From: Acidobacteriaceae bacterium
GTDB lineage: Bacteria > Acidobacteriota > Terriglobia > Terriglobales > Acidobacteriaceae
DNA: 54,201 nt
Direction of reading: 5' to 3'
NCBI GenBank assembly: GCA_030037705.1
Contig: JASHQE010000071.1
Span: forward strand, 1 to 54,201
The notes below the pieces were generated by a model that worked only from the letters and a program-made list of their open reading frames with translations, did no database searches and was not told the DNA's origin. Positions 42,533 to 49,981 of the stretch are shown here, one piece after another (within the stretch, counting starts at the first letter, position 1; each line of letters starts with the position of its first letter). The translations under genes were made by a program, and so were the position numbers.

Positions 42533-43006
42533 ATGGATTCCGAACTTGAAAACAACAGATTTGTCATCCGGCCTATGACTTCCAAAGACGCCGCTGCGGT
42601 GAGCGGACTCACGAGCGAACTCGGCTATGAACGACCTGCCGCAGAGACCGCGGAGTGGATCAGGATGCTGCCGTCCCGCGCGGAAACCCAGGCTGCCTTC
42701 GTGGCATGTGTGGCCAATGAAGTAGCGGGCTGGATCGAGGTTTCCATCACACATCACTTGCAGGTGCCGCCATTCGCCTTGATCGGTGGATTGGTCGTGA
42801 AAGACGGCTTCCGCGGCATGAAAATTGGCCAGCGCCTCTGCCAACGCGCCGAAGCCTGGGCCTGGGAGCGCGGCATGGAGATGATGCGCGTGACCTCGCG
42901 TAGTACACGCGCGGATGCGCACCGGTTCTACCTGCGCGACGGATACAGCATAGTCAAAACATCGCTCGTGTTCAAAAAGAGCCGCCCGCAACAGCCCCAC
43001 AAATGA
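42533..43006 (+). CDS. GNAT-family N-acetyltransferase
   Basis: The 157-residue protein is a single GNAT domain: RPMTSKDAAAVSGL at the start, then the acetyl-CoA-binding motif A LVVKDGFRGMKIGQRLCQRAEAWAWERG (R/Q-x-x-G-x-G/A variant) and the closing RFYLRDGYSIVKTSLVFKK. The acceptor is unknown. It is divergent from the YhaM-like gene and convergent with the SurA-like gene. Confidence 0.88.
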   Translation: MDSELENNRFVIRPMTSKDAAAVSGLTSELGYERPAAETAEWIRMLPSRAETQAAFVACVANEVAGWIEVSITHHLQVPPFALIGGLVVKDGFRGMKIGQRLCQRAEAWAWERGMEMMRVTSRSTRADAHRFYLRDGYSIVKTSLVFKKSRPQQPHK

Positions 43007-43024
43007 GTTGGCCCACAAATGAAT

Positions 43025-43052
43025 CGGGCCTGAAACCAAAGTCTCAGGCCCG
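43025..43052. terminator. Bidirectional hairpin between GNAT and SurA-like genes
   Basis: CGGGCCTGA and TCAGGCCCG form a perfect 9-bp stem with a 10-base loop between the two stop codons of convergent genes. T-runs are weak on both sides. Confidence 0.55.
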
Positions 43053-43078
43053 GCTCGTCCTGGCGGTTAGCTGAAAAG

Positions 43079-44779
43079 CTACTGCTTCGGCGCATCCGTC
43101 GGCGCAGGTGCTCCAGGAACAGGAGCAATCGGCGTAGGCTGCTGCGGGGGCGCCTGGGTTGCGTCGTCGGAAGGAGTCTTTTTCTTGTCGGCCAGGCGCG
43201 TCTTCTCACCGGCCGTTTCGGCCTTCTTTTTCTTTTTGCCGGAGGTATCGCTGCCCAGACCCAATGGAGCCGATTGTGTCTGCTGATCGGCTACCTCGGC
43301 CGCATCAGGGGGCGCGGGTGCCGATGCGTCAGCCTGAGGCGCAGCCGACTTGCTCTTCTTGGGCGCCCTGGCGCGTTCGCTGAAGCGGGTCTTCTGGTCC
43401 GATCTGGTTGGCTCCAGAGGATTTGCCGGCTGATCGGCGTTGTTAGCCGTTTCCGGCAAGGCCCCCGCATTTTCGGTAGAGGTGTTGGCGGTTGCTGCAG
43501 GCAGAGTCTCGCGCGGCGCCTGGCCGAAACGAATCTTTTCCTTCTTACCCGGCTTTTCAGTTGCCTGCTCAGAGTTCTTATCGCTCTTTTTCGATGTGTC
43601 TTGCGAAGCTGCGGCCTGTTCCGGCGCAGGCGCCATCTCAGACGATTTCTGACGGAAGGTGTGCGTGCTTTCGCGGAAGCGGGTGCGCTCCACCTTGGCC
43701 TTCTTCTTGGGCGAAGGCGGCACGTAGGCGCTGAACGAGATGCTTGGATGTAGCTCGGCATACGTCGCGCCGGTATCGACGTAACCAGGCTTGATAAAGA
43801 TCGCGGCCTCGTCGCGCATCTTGTTCAAGTACGCGCGAATCGCCGGTTCCATGCGGCTTTCATAGAGAGCCTCTTCCACCTGCTCCTCGACATTTTTGTA
43901 TGGAGCGGGGCCGCCGGCGTTATGCTGCACCACCTTGAGGATGATGTAACCCTGGCGCGTAAGGATCGGGTCGGTGTACTGGCCTGTGCCGAGCGAAAAT
44001 GTTTTGTCCTCCAGCACCTTGGGCAACTGGCCTTGTTTGTACTGGCCCAGGTCGCCGCCCTCGCCGGCGGTCGGTCCCTCGCTGAAGCTGCGCGCCAACT
44101 GCGCAAAGTCACCGCCCGCGTGCAGACGGGCTTCAATGTCGTCGGCCTTGGTTTTGGCCGCGGCCTGCTTCGCCGCGTCGTCAGGGCTGGCCGCGACGAG
44201 AATCTCACTCAACCGCTCGCTCTCAGGCTGCGTAAACTCTGCCTTGTGCTCTTCGTAGTAGCGCATCGCCTCGCCGGGCGTGAACTGGATGTGCTCGCCG
44301 ACTTCCTGGCGCATCACTTCCTGGGTGATGATCTGGTTGCGGATATTGGCTTTGAAGTCCTCGAACGAGACGCCTTGCTCCTTGGCGGCCTTTTCCAGGT
44401 CCTCGATGGAGTCAAGGTTGTATTGCTTGCGAATCTCGTCCAGCCGCTTCACCAGTTCGGTCTCGCCCGTGATGCCGAGTTCCTTGCCTTTGGAAAGCCA
44501 GAGCTGCTGGTCGACCAGGCTGCGCAGCAGATCCTTGCGCGCGGCGGCCATCTGCTGCATGGAATCGCCGCGCTGGCGCGCCTCCTGGTCCATCTCGTTC
44601 ATCGCGCGGTCGTAGTCAGACTGGGTGATGATCTGGTCGTTGACGCGGGCGATGATGTCCTCGACCACCGCGCCGCCATATGGGCTGGAGGGCGCGCCGT
44701 TCTGGGTGTGCGCCGGAAGAGCGGCAGCGAGCAGCAGCGTGCCGAACGCAGTGGAAGCGAAAAAGAGTTTGTGATTCAT
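43079..44779 (-). CDS. SurA-like periplasmic chaperone/parvulin with long repetitive tail
   Basis: A 566-residue exported protein. Signal peptide (cleavage near LPAHTQ, residue 25); SurA_N-type chaperone domain (about 38-170: VVEDIIARVNDQIITQSDYDRAM); one PpiC/parvulin domain (about 185-285: GGDFAQLARSFSEGPTAGEGGDLGQY). SurA helps outer-membrane proteins fold. From about residue 345 the protein is disordered and carries four spaced basic motifs: VERTRF (363), KEKIRF (413), DQKTRF (461) and GEKTRL (524), each within a Lys/Ala/Pro-rich linker. Typical SurA proteins end soon after the last domain, so this tail of about 220 residues is an addition. Confidence 0.85.
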   Translation of the reverse strand: MNHKLFFASTAFGTLLLAAALPAHTQNGAPSSPYGGAVVEDIIARVNDQIITQSDYDRAMNEMDQEARQRGDSMQQMAAARKDLLRSLVDQQLWLSKGKELGITGETELVKRLDEIRKQYNLDSIEDLEKAAKEQGVSFEDFKANIRNQIITQEVMRQEVGEHIQFTPGEAMRYYEEHKAEFTQPESERLSEILVAASPDDAAKQAAAKTKADDIEARLHAGGDFAQLARSFSEGPTAGEGGDLGQYKQGQLPKVLEDKTFSLGTGQYTDPILTRQGYIILKVVQHNAGGPAPYKNVEEQVEEALYESRMEPAIRAYLNKMRDEAAIFIKPGYVDTGATYAELHPSISFSAYVPPSPKKKAKVERTRFRESTHTFRQKSSEMAPAPEQAAASQDTSKKSDKNSEQATEKPGKKEKIRFGQAPRETLPAATANTSTENAGALPETANNADQPANPLEPTRSDQKTRFSERARAPKKSKSAAPQADASAPAPPDAAEVADQQTQSAPLGLGSDTSGKKKKKAETAGEKTRLADKKKTPSDDATQAPPQQPTPIAPVPGAPAPTDAPKQ

Positions 44780-44867
44780 AAATTCAGCACGCGCCGGCGG
44801 CAGAGTCGGTCACCGCCTCATCCATAGACGCCATTGTAAATCCCAGGAGAGCAACTGCGCGATTTCC

Positions 44868-44976
44868 GGTAGTGGGTCAGTTTGCGTAAACCCATCCCTC
44901 AGGGGTTAAAACCCCATCGAATTCTGCGCCTTTTCGGCATGGCTGAAGCCATGCCCCTTCAAACTGACCCACTACC
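44868..44976. mobile_element. Element G: type I two-hairpin core with 8-bp target duplication
   Basis: CGATTTCC flanks it directly (44860-44867 and 44977-44984). The 17-bp ends GGTAGTGGGTCAGTTTG are perfect inverted repeats. The core stems GGGGTT-aa-AACCCC and GGCATGGCT-ga-AGCCATGCC differ from those of element D by paired changes. It has no coding capacity. Confidence 0.8.
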
Positions 44977-45074
44977 CGATTTCCCGCGCGCAGGCGGATT
45001 TGATTGCGCCTCCAGATTGCGCTTTCAGGTACCGGTGCTTCCACATTCGTCTATTCTCCGGTTCCGGGAGATTA

Positions 45075-45186
45075 GAGCGTTTTCGATTCAAGTCTTGTCA
45101 TCTGGGCATCGTACAAGGTGGCGTTCGCCTACGGCGAACGCCACTCAGCTTCCTGCTTTCTGTAAAGAGCTGAATCGAAAACGCCG
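45075..45186. mobile_element. Element H: TA-flanked type II hairpin element
   Basis: The inverted ends share GCGTTTTCGATTCA (45077-45090 and complement 45171-45184), with TA on each side (45073-45074, 45187-45188). The centre is GTGGCGTTCGCC / GGCGAACGCCAC (about 45118-45144). Size and plan match element B, but the end sequences differ. Confidence 0.7.
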
Positions 45187-45250
45187 TAGGGCCCAACAAA
45201 CCGGTGGGACCGGCTACCGGAACCCTCGTTCCGCGCGTCTAATCTACCGG

Positions 45251-45259
45251 TGCTATACT
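45251..45259 (+). promoter_or_regulatory. Candidate extended -10 promoter for ctpA
   Basis: TGCTATACT matches an extended -10 (TGnTATAAT) with one mismatch and no clear -35. Transcription from here would give a leader of about 180 bases before the ctpA start. Confidence 0.35.
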
Positions 45260-45319
45260 TTAAATGAAGATGGCTCTGCTGGAATTCTGGATTTCGTAGA
45301 GCGGTTTTCCTGTTTCCAG

Positions 45320-45350
45320 GCCTTGCCGCAATTGGGCAAGGCGAATTTTT
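45320..45350 (+). terminator. Terminator-like hairpin in the ctpA leader
   Basis: GCCTTGCC and GGCAAGGC (45320-45327 and 45335-45342) form a perfect stem, followed by GAATTTTTA. It lies downstream of the possible promoter and about 95 bases before the ctpA start, so it could be an attenuator or simply the end of an upstream transcript. Confidence 0.5.
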
Positions 45351-45444
45351 ATCGAGCGGCAATTCGAATGTCCGCTGCCGCCTGGAGACTTGCTGATCTG
45401 CGGCGCATCCGATCGCCGCCGCCATCTGGAGGTTTAGTCTGCCT

Positions 45445-47067
45445 ATGACTCCTCGCGCGCGCCGCGCAATCTTTGCCGTCATCTTCTTTTTCGCTGTCTG
45501 CGCGGTTGCAGGCACCCTGCTGCAGCGTAGGGTTGGCGCTCAAACCTCTGAAGATGAAAGCCAGCTTCGCGACAGCCTGAAGACCTTCACCAACGTCTAC
45601 GCGCTGGTGGAACAGAACTACGCCGAGCCCCTCACCGGCGACCGGGCCGACGCGGCCATCTACGACGGCGCGATCCCCGGCATGTTGCAGGTGCTCGATC
45701 CGCACTCGCACTTCTACGATCCGAAAGCCTATGCCAAGCTGCGGGAAGACCAGCGCGGCCATTATTACGGCGTAGGCATGGTCATCCAGCAACAGAGCAA
45801 CAAGGTCTTCGTGGTGGAGCCGTATGAAGACACGCCTTCGTATCGCGCCGGCATCCATCCCGGCGACGTTATCGCTGCGGTTGACGGCAAGAGCACAGAT
45901 GGATGGTCGTCCGACCAGGTGGCCAAGGCTCTCAAGGGCCCCAAAGGCACGCACGTGCAGGTCACGACCGTTCGCTACGGCCAACCCAAACCGCTGGTCT
46001 TCGACCTCATTCGCGATGAGATCCCCCACCCTTCCATCGATCTCAAATATGAGATCCGCCCCGGCGTCGGCTACATCCATCTGACGCAGTTCCAAGAGAC
46101 GACCGGCGACGAGATGACGGAAGCGATCAACAGCTTCGGCGACCTGAAGGGTCTGGTCCTCGATCTCCGCGAGAATCCCGGCGGCTTGTTGAGCCAGGCG
46201 GTGGACGTCTGCGATCATCTGCTGGCCAAGGGACAGACCATCGTCTCGCAGCGAGGCCGCGCTTACCCCGATCAGAATTACACCGCGACCCATGGCAACA
46301 GCGGCAAGACTTTTCCGATTGTCGTTCTGGTGAATCGCGACACCGCTTCCGCGGCGGAGATTGTCTCCGGCGCATTGCAGGATCACGACCGCGCTCTGAT
46401 CGTAGGTGAAACGACCTTCGGCAAGGGGCTGGTTCAGACGGTCTATAACCTGAGCGAGAACAGCGGCCTCGCGCTGACCACGTATCACTACTACACGCCC
46501 TCCGGCCGCCTCATTCAGCGCAACTATGCCGGGATGTCGCTCTACGACTACTACAACCATGCCGGCGCTCTGCCCGCAGACTCAAGCAACCGCGAGGTAA
46601 AGCTCACGGACTCGGGCCGCACGGTCTATGGCGGAGGCGGCATCACGCCGGACGAGAAGATCGAGCCGCCCAAGAGCAATCACTTCCAGGACGAGCTGAT
46701 GTTCAAAGACGTCTTCTTCCACTTCGCTCCGGTTTACGTCTCCGATCATCCGGTGGATAAGAACTTCCAAGTGGATGACGCGGTACTCGCGGATTTCAAA
46801 AAGTTCCTCACCGGTGAGGGCATTGAATATACCGATGCCGATATCAACGGCGTGAAGGACTGGTTGGCCACGTGCATCAAGGAGAAGATCTTCACGATCC
46901 AGTTCGGGCAGTTACAGGGAGCGCGCGTACGTGCCGATTGGGACCCGATGGTCCAGAAGGCCTTGACCTTCCTGCCCGAAGCGCAGGCGCTTGAAGACAA
47001 TGCGCACAAGGTGGAACAGGAAAAGGCGATGGCCCGGAACAGCAACTCCGGCAGCAGCTCTCAATAA
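45445..47067 (+). CDS. ctpA: Carboxy-terminal processing peptidase (S41), catalytically complete
   Basis: An envelope serine protease of the CtpA/Prc group that trims or degrades periplasmic proteins. The 540-residue product has an N-terminal signal or anchor (about 7-24), a PDZ domain (about 95-180: GVGMVIQQQSNKVFVVEPYEDTP) and an S41 domain with nucleophile Ser302 in TASAAE and Lys327 in TFGKG. A C-terminal helical extension of about 120 residues is longer than in classical CtpA. GGAGG lies 14 bases upstream of ATG. It is the active counterpart of the dead homologue at 3990. Confidence 0.93.
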   Translation: MTPRARRAIFAVIFFFAVCAVAGTLLQRRVGAQTSEDESQLRDSLKTFTNVYALVEQNYAEPLTGDRADAAIYDGAIPGMLQVLDPHSHFYDPKAYAKLREDQRGHYYGVGMVIQQQSNKVFVVEPYEDTPSYRAGIHPGDVIAAVDGKSTDGWSSDQVAKALKGPKGTHVQVTTVRYGQPKPLVFDLIRDEIPHPSIDLKYEIRPGVGYIHLTQFQETTGDEMTEAINSFGDLKGLVLDLRENPGGLLSQAVDVCDHLLAKGQTIVSQRGRAYPDQNYTATHGNSGKTFPIVVLVNRDTASAAEIVSGALQDHDRALIVGETTFGKGLVQTVYNLSENSGLALTTYHYYTPSGRLIQRNYAGMSLYDYYNHAGALPADSSNREVKLTDSGRTVYGGGGITPDEKIEPPKSNHFQDELMFKDVFFHFAPVYVSDHPVDKNFQVDDAVLADFKKFLTGEGIEYTDADINGVKDWLATCIKEKIFTIQFGQLQGARVRADWDPMVQKALTFLPEAQALEDNAHKVEQEKAMARNSNSGSSSQ

Positions 47068-48132
47068 TCACGGCTCGTCGTTGTAAATTCCTACCTCAAC
47101 CTTGCCGCCTTCAGCCTGCCGCGCGCGATACATCCCTGGCGTGTTGAAGCTCCACGCCATCTGGCCATCGGGAGTGATCGCAATCACGCCGCCATCGCCG
47201 CGCAAAGCAGTGAGTTCCTTGTGAATCACCTGGTCGACCGCCTGCTGCAGCGGCATGTTCTTGTACTCGACCAGCGCGCAGACCTCGCGCGCGACCGTCA
47301 GGCGGATGAAATATTCTCCCGTTCCCGTCGCCGATACGGCGCACGACTGATTCGAGGCATAGGTGCCCGCGCCGATCACAGGCGAATCGCCCACGCGGCC
47401 CCATCGTTTGGCCTGTGTGCCTCCGGTCGAAGTTCCCGCGGCGATGTCACCATGGCGGTCGAGCGCAACCACGCCTACGGTACCGAATTTGTGCGCCTCT
47501 TCGGGCTCGATCTCGGCGATGGGCTCCTTGGGCTCAGGCGGAGCGCCTGCAGGACGGTTTGGAATCGGCAACCCCTCTTTTTTGAGCTCCTTGATCAGCG
47601 ACTGCCAGCGGCGCTCGGTGAAAAAGAAGCTCGGGTCCACCTGTTCGAGTCCGGCCTGCATGGAAAACGCGTCGGCGCCCGGGCCGACCAGAAAGACGTG
47701 CGGGGATTTCTCCATCACTGCGCGCGCCAGGCTGATGGGGTGGCGTGTGCGGGTGACGTCCGCAACCGCACCTGCCTTGAGCGTTGCCCCATCCATGATG
47801 GCTGCATCCAGCTCGATCCTGCCGTCTGCCGTGAACACCGAGCCACGGCCTGCGTTGAAGAGCGGATCGTCTTCCATGATCCGGACGGCGGCTTCCACGG
47901 CATCGAGCGAGGAACCTCCACGGTCGAGAATCTCAGCGCCAGCTTGCAGCGCCTGTTTGAGAGAAGCCCGATAGGCCGCCTCGGTCTCCGGCTTCATGGA
48001 GGCGCGTTGCAGAATGCCCGCACCGCCATGCAGCACGATGCCCCAGTGACTCGATGGCGGCTGCTGCGCCGAGATGCCGAGACTCGCCATTACGATGGCC
48101 GCTCCGACAAATCCTGTTTTCGTCCTTCCCAC
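47068..48132 (-). CDS. Secreted isoaspartyl peptidase / L-asparaginase (Ntn hydrolase)
   Basis: The GTG at 48132 is chosen for GGGAGG 7 bases upstream and because a signal peptide then follows (FVGAAIVMASLGISAQQ). The 354-residue precursor has the plant-type asparaginase fold: HGGAGI near the start, SLDAVEAAVRIMEDDPLFNAGRGSVF, and the self-cleavage site GTVGVVALD, whose Thr becomes the N-terminal nucleophile, followed by GDIAAGTSTGG. Known relatives hydrolyse isoaspartyl dipeptides and asparagine. Convergent with ctpA, with no gap between stop codons. Confidence 0.92.
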   Translation of the reverse strand: MGRTKTGFVGAAIVMASLGISAQQPPSSHWGIVLHGGAGILQRASMKPETEAAYRASLKQALQAGAEILDRGGSSLDAVEAAVRIMEDDPLFNAGRGSVFTADGRIELDAAIMDGATLKAGAVADVTRTRHPISLARAVMEKSPHVFLVGPGADAFSMQAGLEQVDPSFFFTERRWQSLIKELKKEGLPIPNRPAGAPPEPKEPIAEIEPEEAHKFGTVGVVALDRHGDIAAGTSTGGTQAKRWGRVGDSPVIGAGTYASNQSCAVSATGTGEYFIRLTVAREVCALVEYKNMPLQQAVDQVIHKELTALRGDGGVIAITPDGQMAWSFNTPGMYRARQAEGGKVEVGIYNDEP

Positions 48133-48375
48133 ACACGGACCTCCCGATCGTTTCCCATGGTAAGCCAACTCTTTGTACAACGCAGCTTTAGATCCACATC
48201 AAACAAACGCCTATTCCCATCTGCAGCAAATTGCTTTCGGCCGGCGGTTTATGCAGGTAAACTGCGGAGACGGCGTTTCTCCGGACGCCCGCCCATCTAA
48301 ATCCAGACGCATCGCCTGCAAGCTGAAGCCTCGGATTGCATCTTATTGCAGTAGAGGGATGGTACAAACAAACCT

Positions 48376-49236
48376 ATGGGACTGCAACCGCGAATCCCGT
48401 TAGCATGTTCTTTCGCCATCCTGCTCCTGGCCCGGTTGACGATGGCCGCGCCGCCCTCCAATACGCCATTGCCTGACATTCGCCAGCTCATGCGCGAAGT
48501 GATCGCGCATCAGAAGGAACTCGAGAAGGTGCGCGAGAATTACACGTACAACTCGTTCCAGACGATCCAGGAGATCGATTCCAGCGGAAAGGTTAAAAAG
48601 ACTGAAACCGAAGAACGCAATGACTTCTTCGTCCATGGTCATCTGATCGAGCGCATCGTGAAGAAAAACGGCCAGCCGCTCACCGGGCATGATGAGGAAA
48701 AAGAACGGGACCGGGTGACGAAACTCATCGAAAAGGCGCAGAAGACGCCGCCCGGCCAGCTTCTTGAAGACCAGAGCGTCAGCGTAAGCCAGTTGCTGGA
48801 TCTGATGGACGTGCGCAATCCGCGGCGCATTCTCTTTCGCGGCCGGCCCACCTTCGTCTTCGACTTCATTGGCCGCAAAGACGCCAAAACCCACGGCCTG
48901 GTCCAGGATGCCTCGAAGAAGCTTCAGGGAACGATATGGATCGATGAAGCCGACCGCCAGGTGGCGCATCTTGAAGTGCGCTTTAGCGACAACTTCCGCA
49001 TCGCCGGCGGCCTGTTCGTAACCGTCGAAAAGGGCTCGAACGTTGAATTCGATCAGGCTCCGGTGGAGGGAGGGCTTTGGCTTCCAACCGGCGGCGAAGC
49101 CAACATGCAGGCCCGGCTGTTGATGCTCAAAAATCTGCGCGAGCACGTGACCGAGCGGGATTTTGGCTTTGAGCAGTTCCAGGTGACGACACAGCAGTCG
49201 AATGAAGCGCAGGCAGCCTCTCCGGTGCAGCCCTGA
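48376..49236 (+). CDS. Secreted LolA-like-fold protein of unknown function
   Basis: The 286-residue product has a signal peptide (cleavage near LTMAAPP, residue 25). The rest alternates beta strands with a helix (MREVIAHQKELEKVRENYTYNSFQTIQEID...) in a manner like LolA or outer-membrane lipoprotein-sorting relatives common in Acidobacteria, including TIWIDEADRQVAHLEVRF and GLWLPTGGEANMQAR. I know no specific function. It is flanked by unrelated genes and divergent from the peptidase. Confidence 0.65.
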   Translation: MGLQPRIPLACSFAILLLARLTMAAPPSNTPLPDIRQLMREVIAHQKELEKVRENYTYNSFQTIQEIDSSGKVKKTETEERNDFFVHGHLIERIVKKNGQPLTGHDEEKERDRVTKLIEKAQKTPPGQLLEDQSVSVSQLLDLMDVRNPRRILFRGRPTFVFDFIGRKDAKTHGLVQDASKKLQGTIWIDEADRQVAHLEVRFSDNFRIAGGLFVTVEKGSNVEFDQAPVEGGLWLPTGGEANMQARLLMLKNLREHVTERDFGFEQFQVTTQQSNEAQAASPVQP

Positions 49237-49282
49237 GGTGTTGCGCTTTCCCTCAAAGTTATTTTTTTGAATCTCGCGCTTT

Positions 49283-49810
49283 TCACGGCGCCGCGGGCGC
49301 CGTTCCGCCCACGCTCTCGAAGTCGGTGACCGCCTCCTCGATTGCCTTGTCCAATGTATGATCGTGGTTCTTCTGCCCCACCGCCGCTTCCACTGACTCC
49401 GTGATCGCCCACAGAACATAATGTGTTGCCCGGTCGTAGACCACCAGGCGCAGCATCGGAAGCGGATCGGAGGCGCCGTTGACCTTGTTCGGATTCGAAG
49501 GCCCGTTCGGCGCAAACAGGCGCAGCTCCAGCACCAGGTCGGCCTGTGCTGGGTCGCTCACCAGCTGATACTGCCCGGATGCCTTCAGATCGTTATAGAA
49601 CTCCGTGTACGGCCGGTTGGGATCGCCGGTGAACGGTTGCGGAAACAGCCCGCTGTCTGAGCCCGCATTGGAGATGAAAATCTTCTTCGCCGCCTTGATC
49701 GCCGGCGGCACCGGGCCGGCGGGATTGGAAGATGGCGCCTGCGCGGCCGCCGCTGCGCCCGAAAAAACGGCACACACGCCAAGACAACACAATGCGAAAG
49801 CCCGCTTCAC
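49283..49810 (-). CDS. Small secreted protein, unknown
   Basis: The start is set at GTG 49810, with GGGGAGGG 8 bases upstream. The 175-residue precursor has a signal peptide (RAFALCCLGVCAVFSGAAAAAQ). The mature part has a pattern seen in small envelope proteins that act on a reporter of oxidative or assembly stress only by analogy: KKIFISNAGSDSGLF, YTEFYNDLKASGQYQLVSDPAQADLVLELRL, then LRLVVYDRATHYVLWAITE. The ADLVLEL strand followed by a second strand resembles the DUF4136-like fold, but I cannot name it with confidence. It lies 171 bp beyond the M1-like gene on the same strand. Confidence 0.65.
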   Translation of the reverse strand: MKRAFALCCLGVCAVFSGAAAAAQAPSSNPAGPVPPAIKAAKKIFISNAGSDSGLFPQPFTGDPNRPYTEFYNDLKASGQYQLVSDPAQADLVLELRLFAPNGPSNPNKVNGASDPLPMLRLVVYDRATHYVLWAITESVEAAVGQKNHDHTLDKAIEEAVTDFESVGGTAPAAP

Positions 49811-49981
49811 GGAAATACCCTCCCCACTGAGCGCCGGCATCGACAAGCGCAAACCGGCTGCCGGCGACGCGGCTGATTCATTGTGGTTCCCGATCATTAT
49901 GACGCCGCCGCAGAGAAAAGGACCGGTCCCGCCGTATACCGAAGTCACGGCGCACGGGCGGGAATCAAATCCGCCGCAGGC

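Noticed and set aside
42437-43039. N-terminal extension of the YhaM-like protein by 201 codons
   Set aside because: The extension runs antisense through the GNAT gene and has no similarity to the OB or HD domains; ATG 42436 begins the conserved region.
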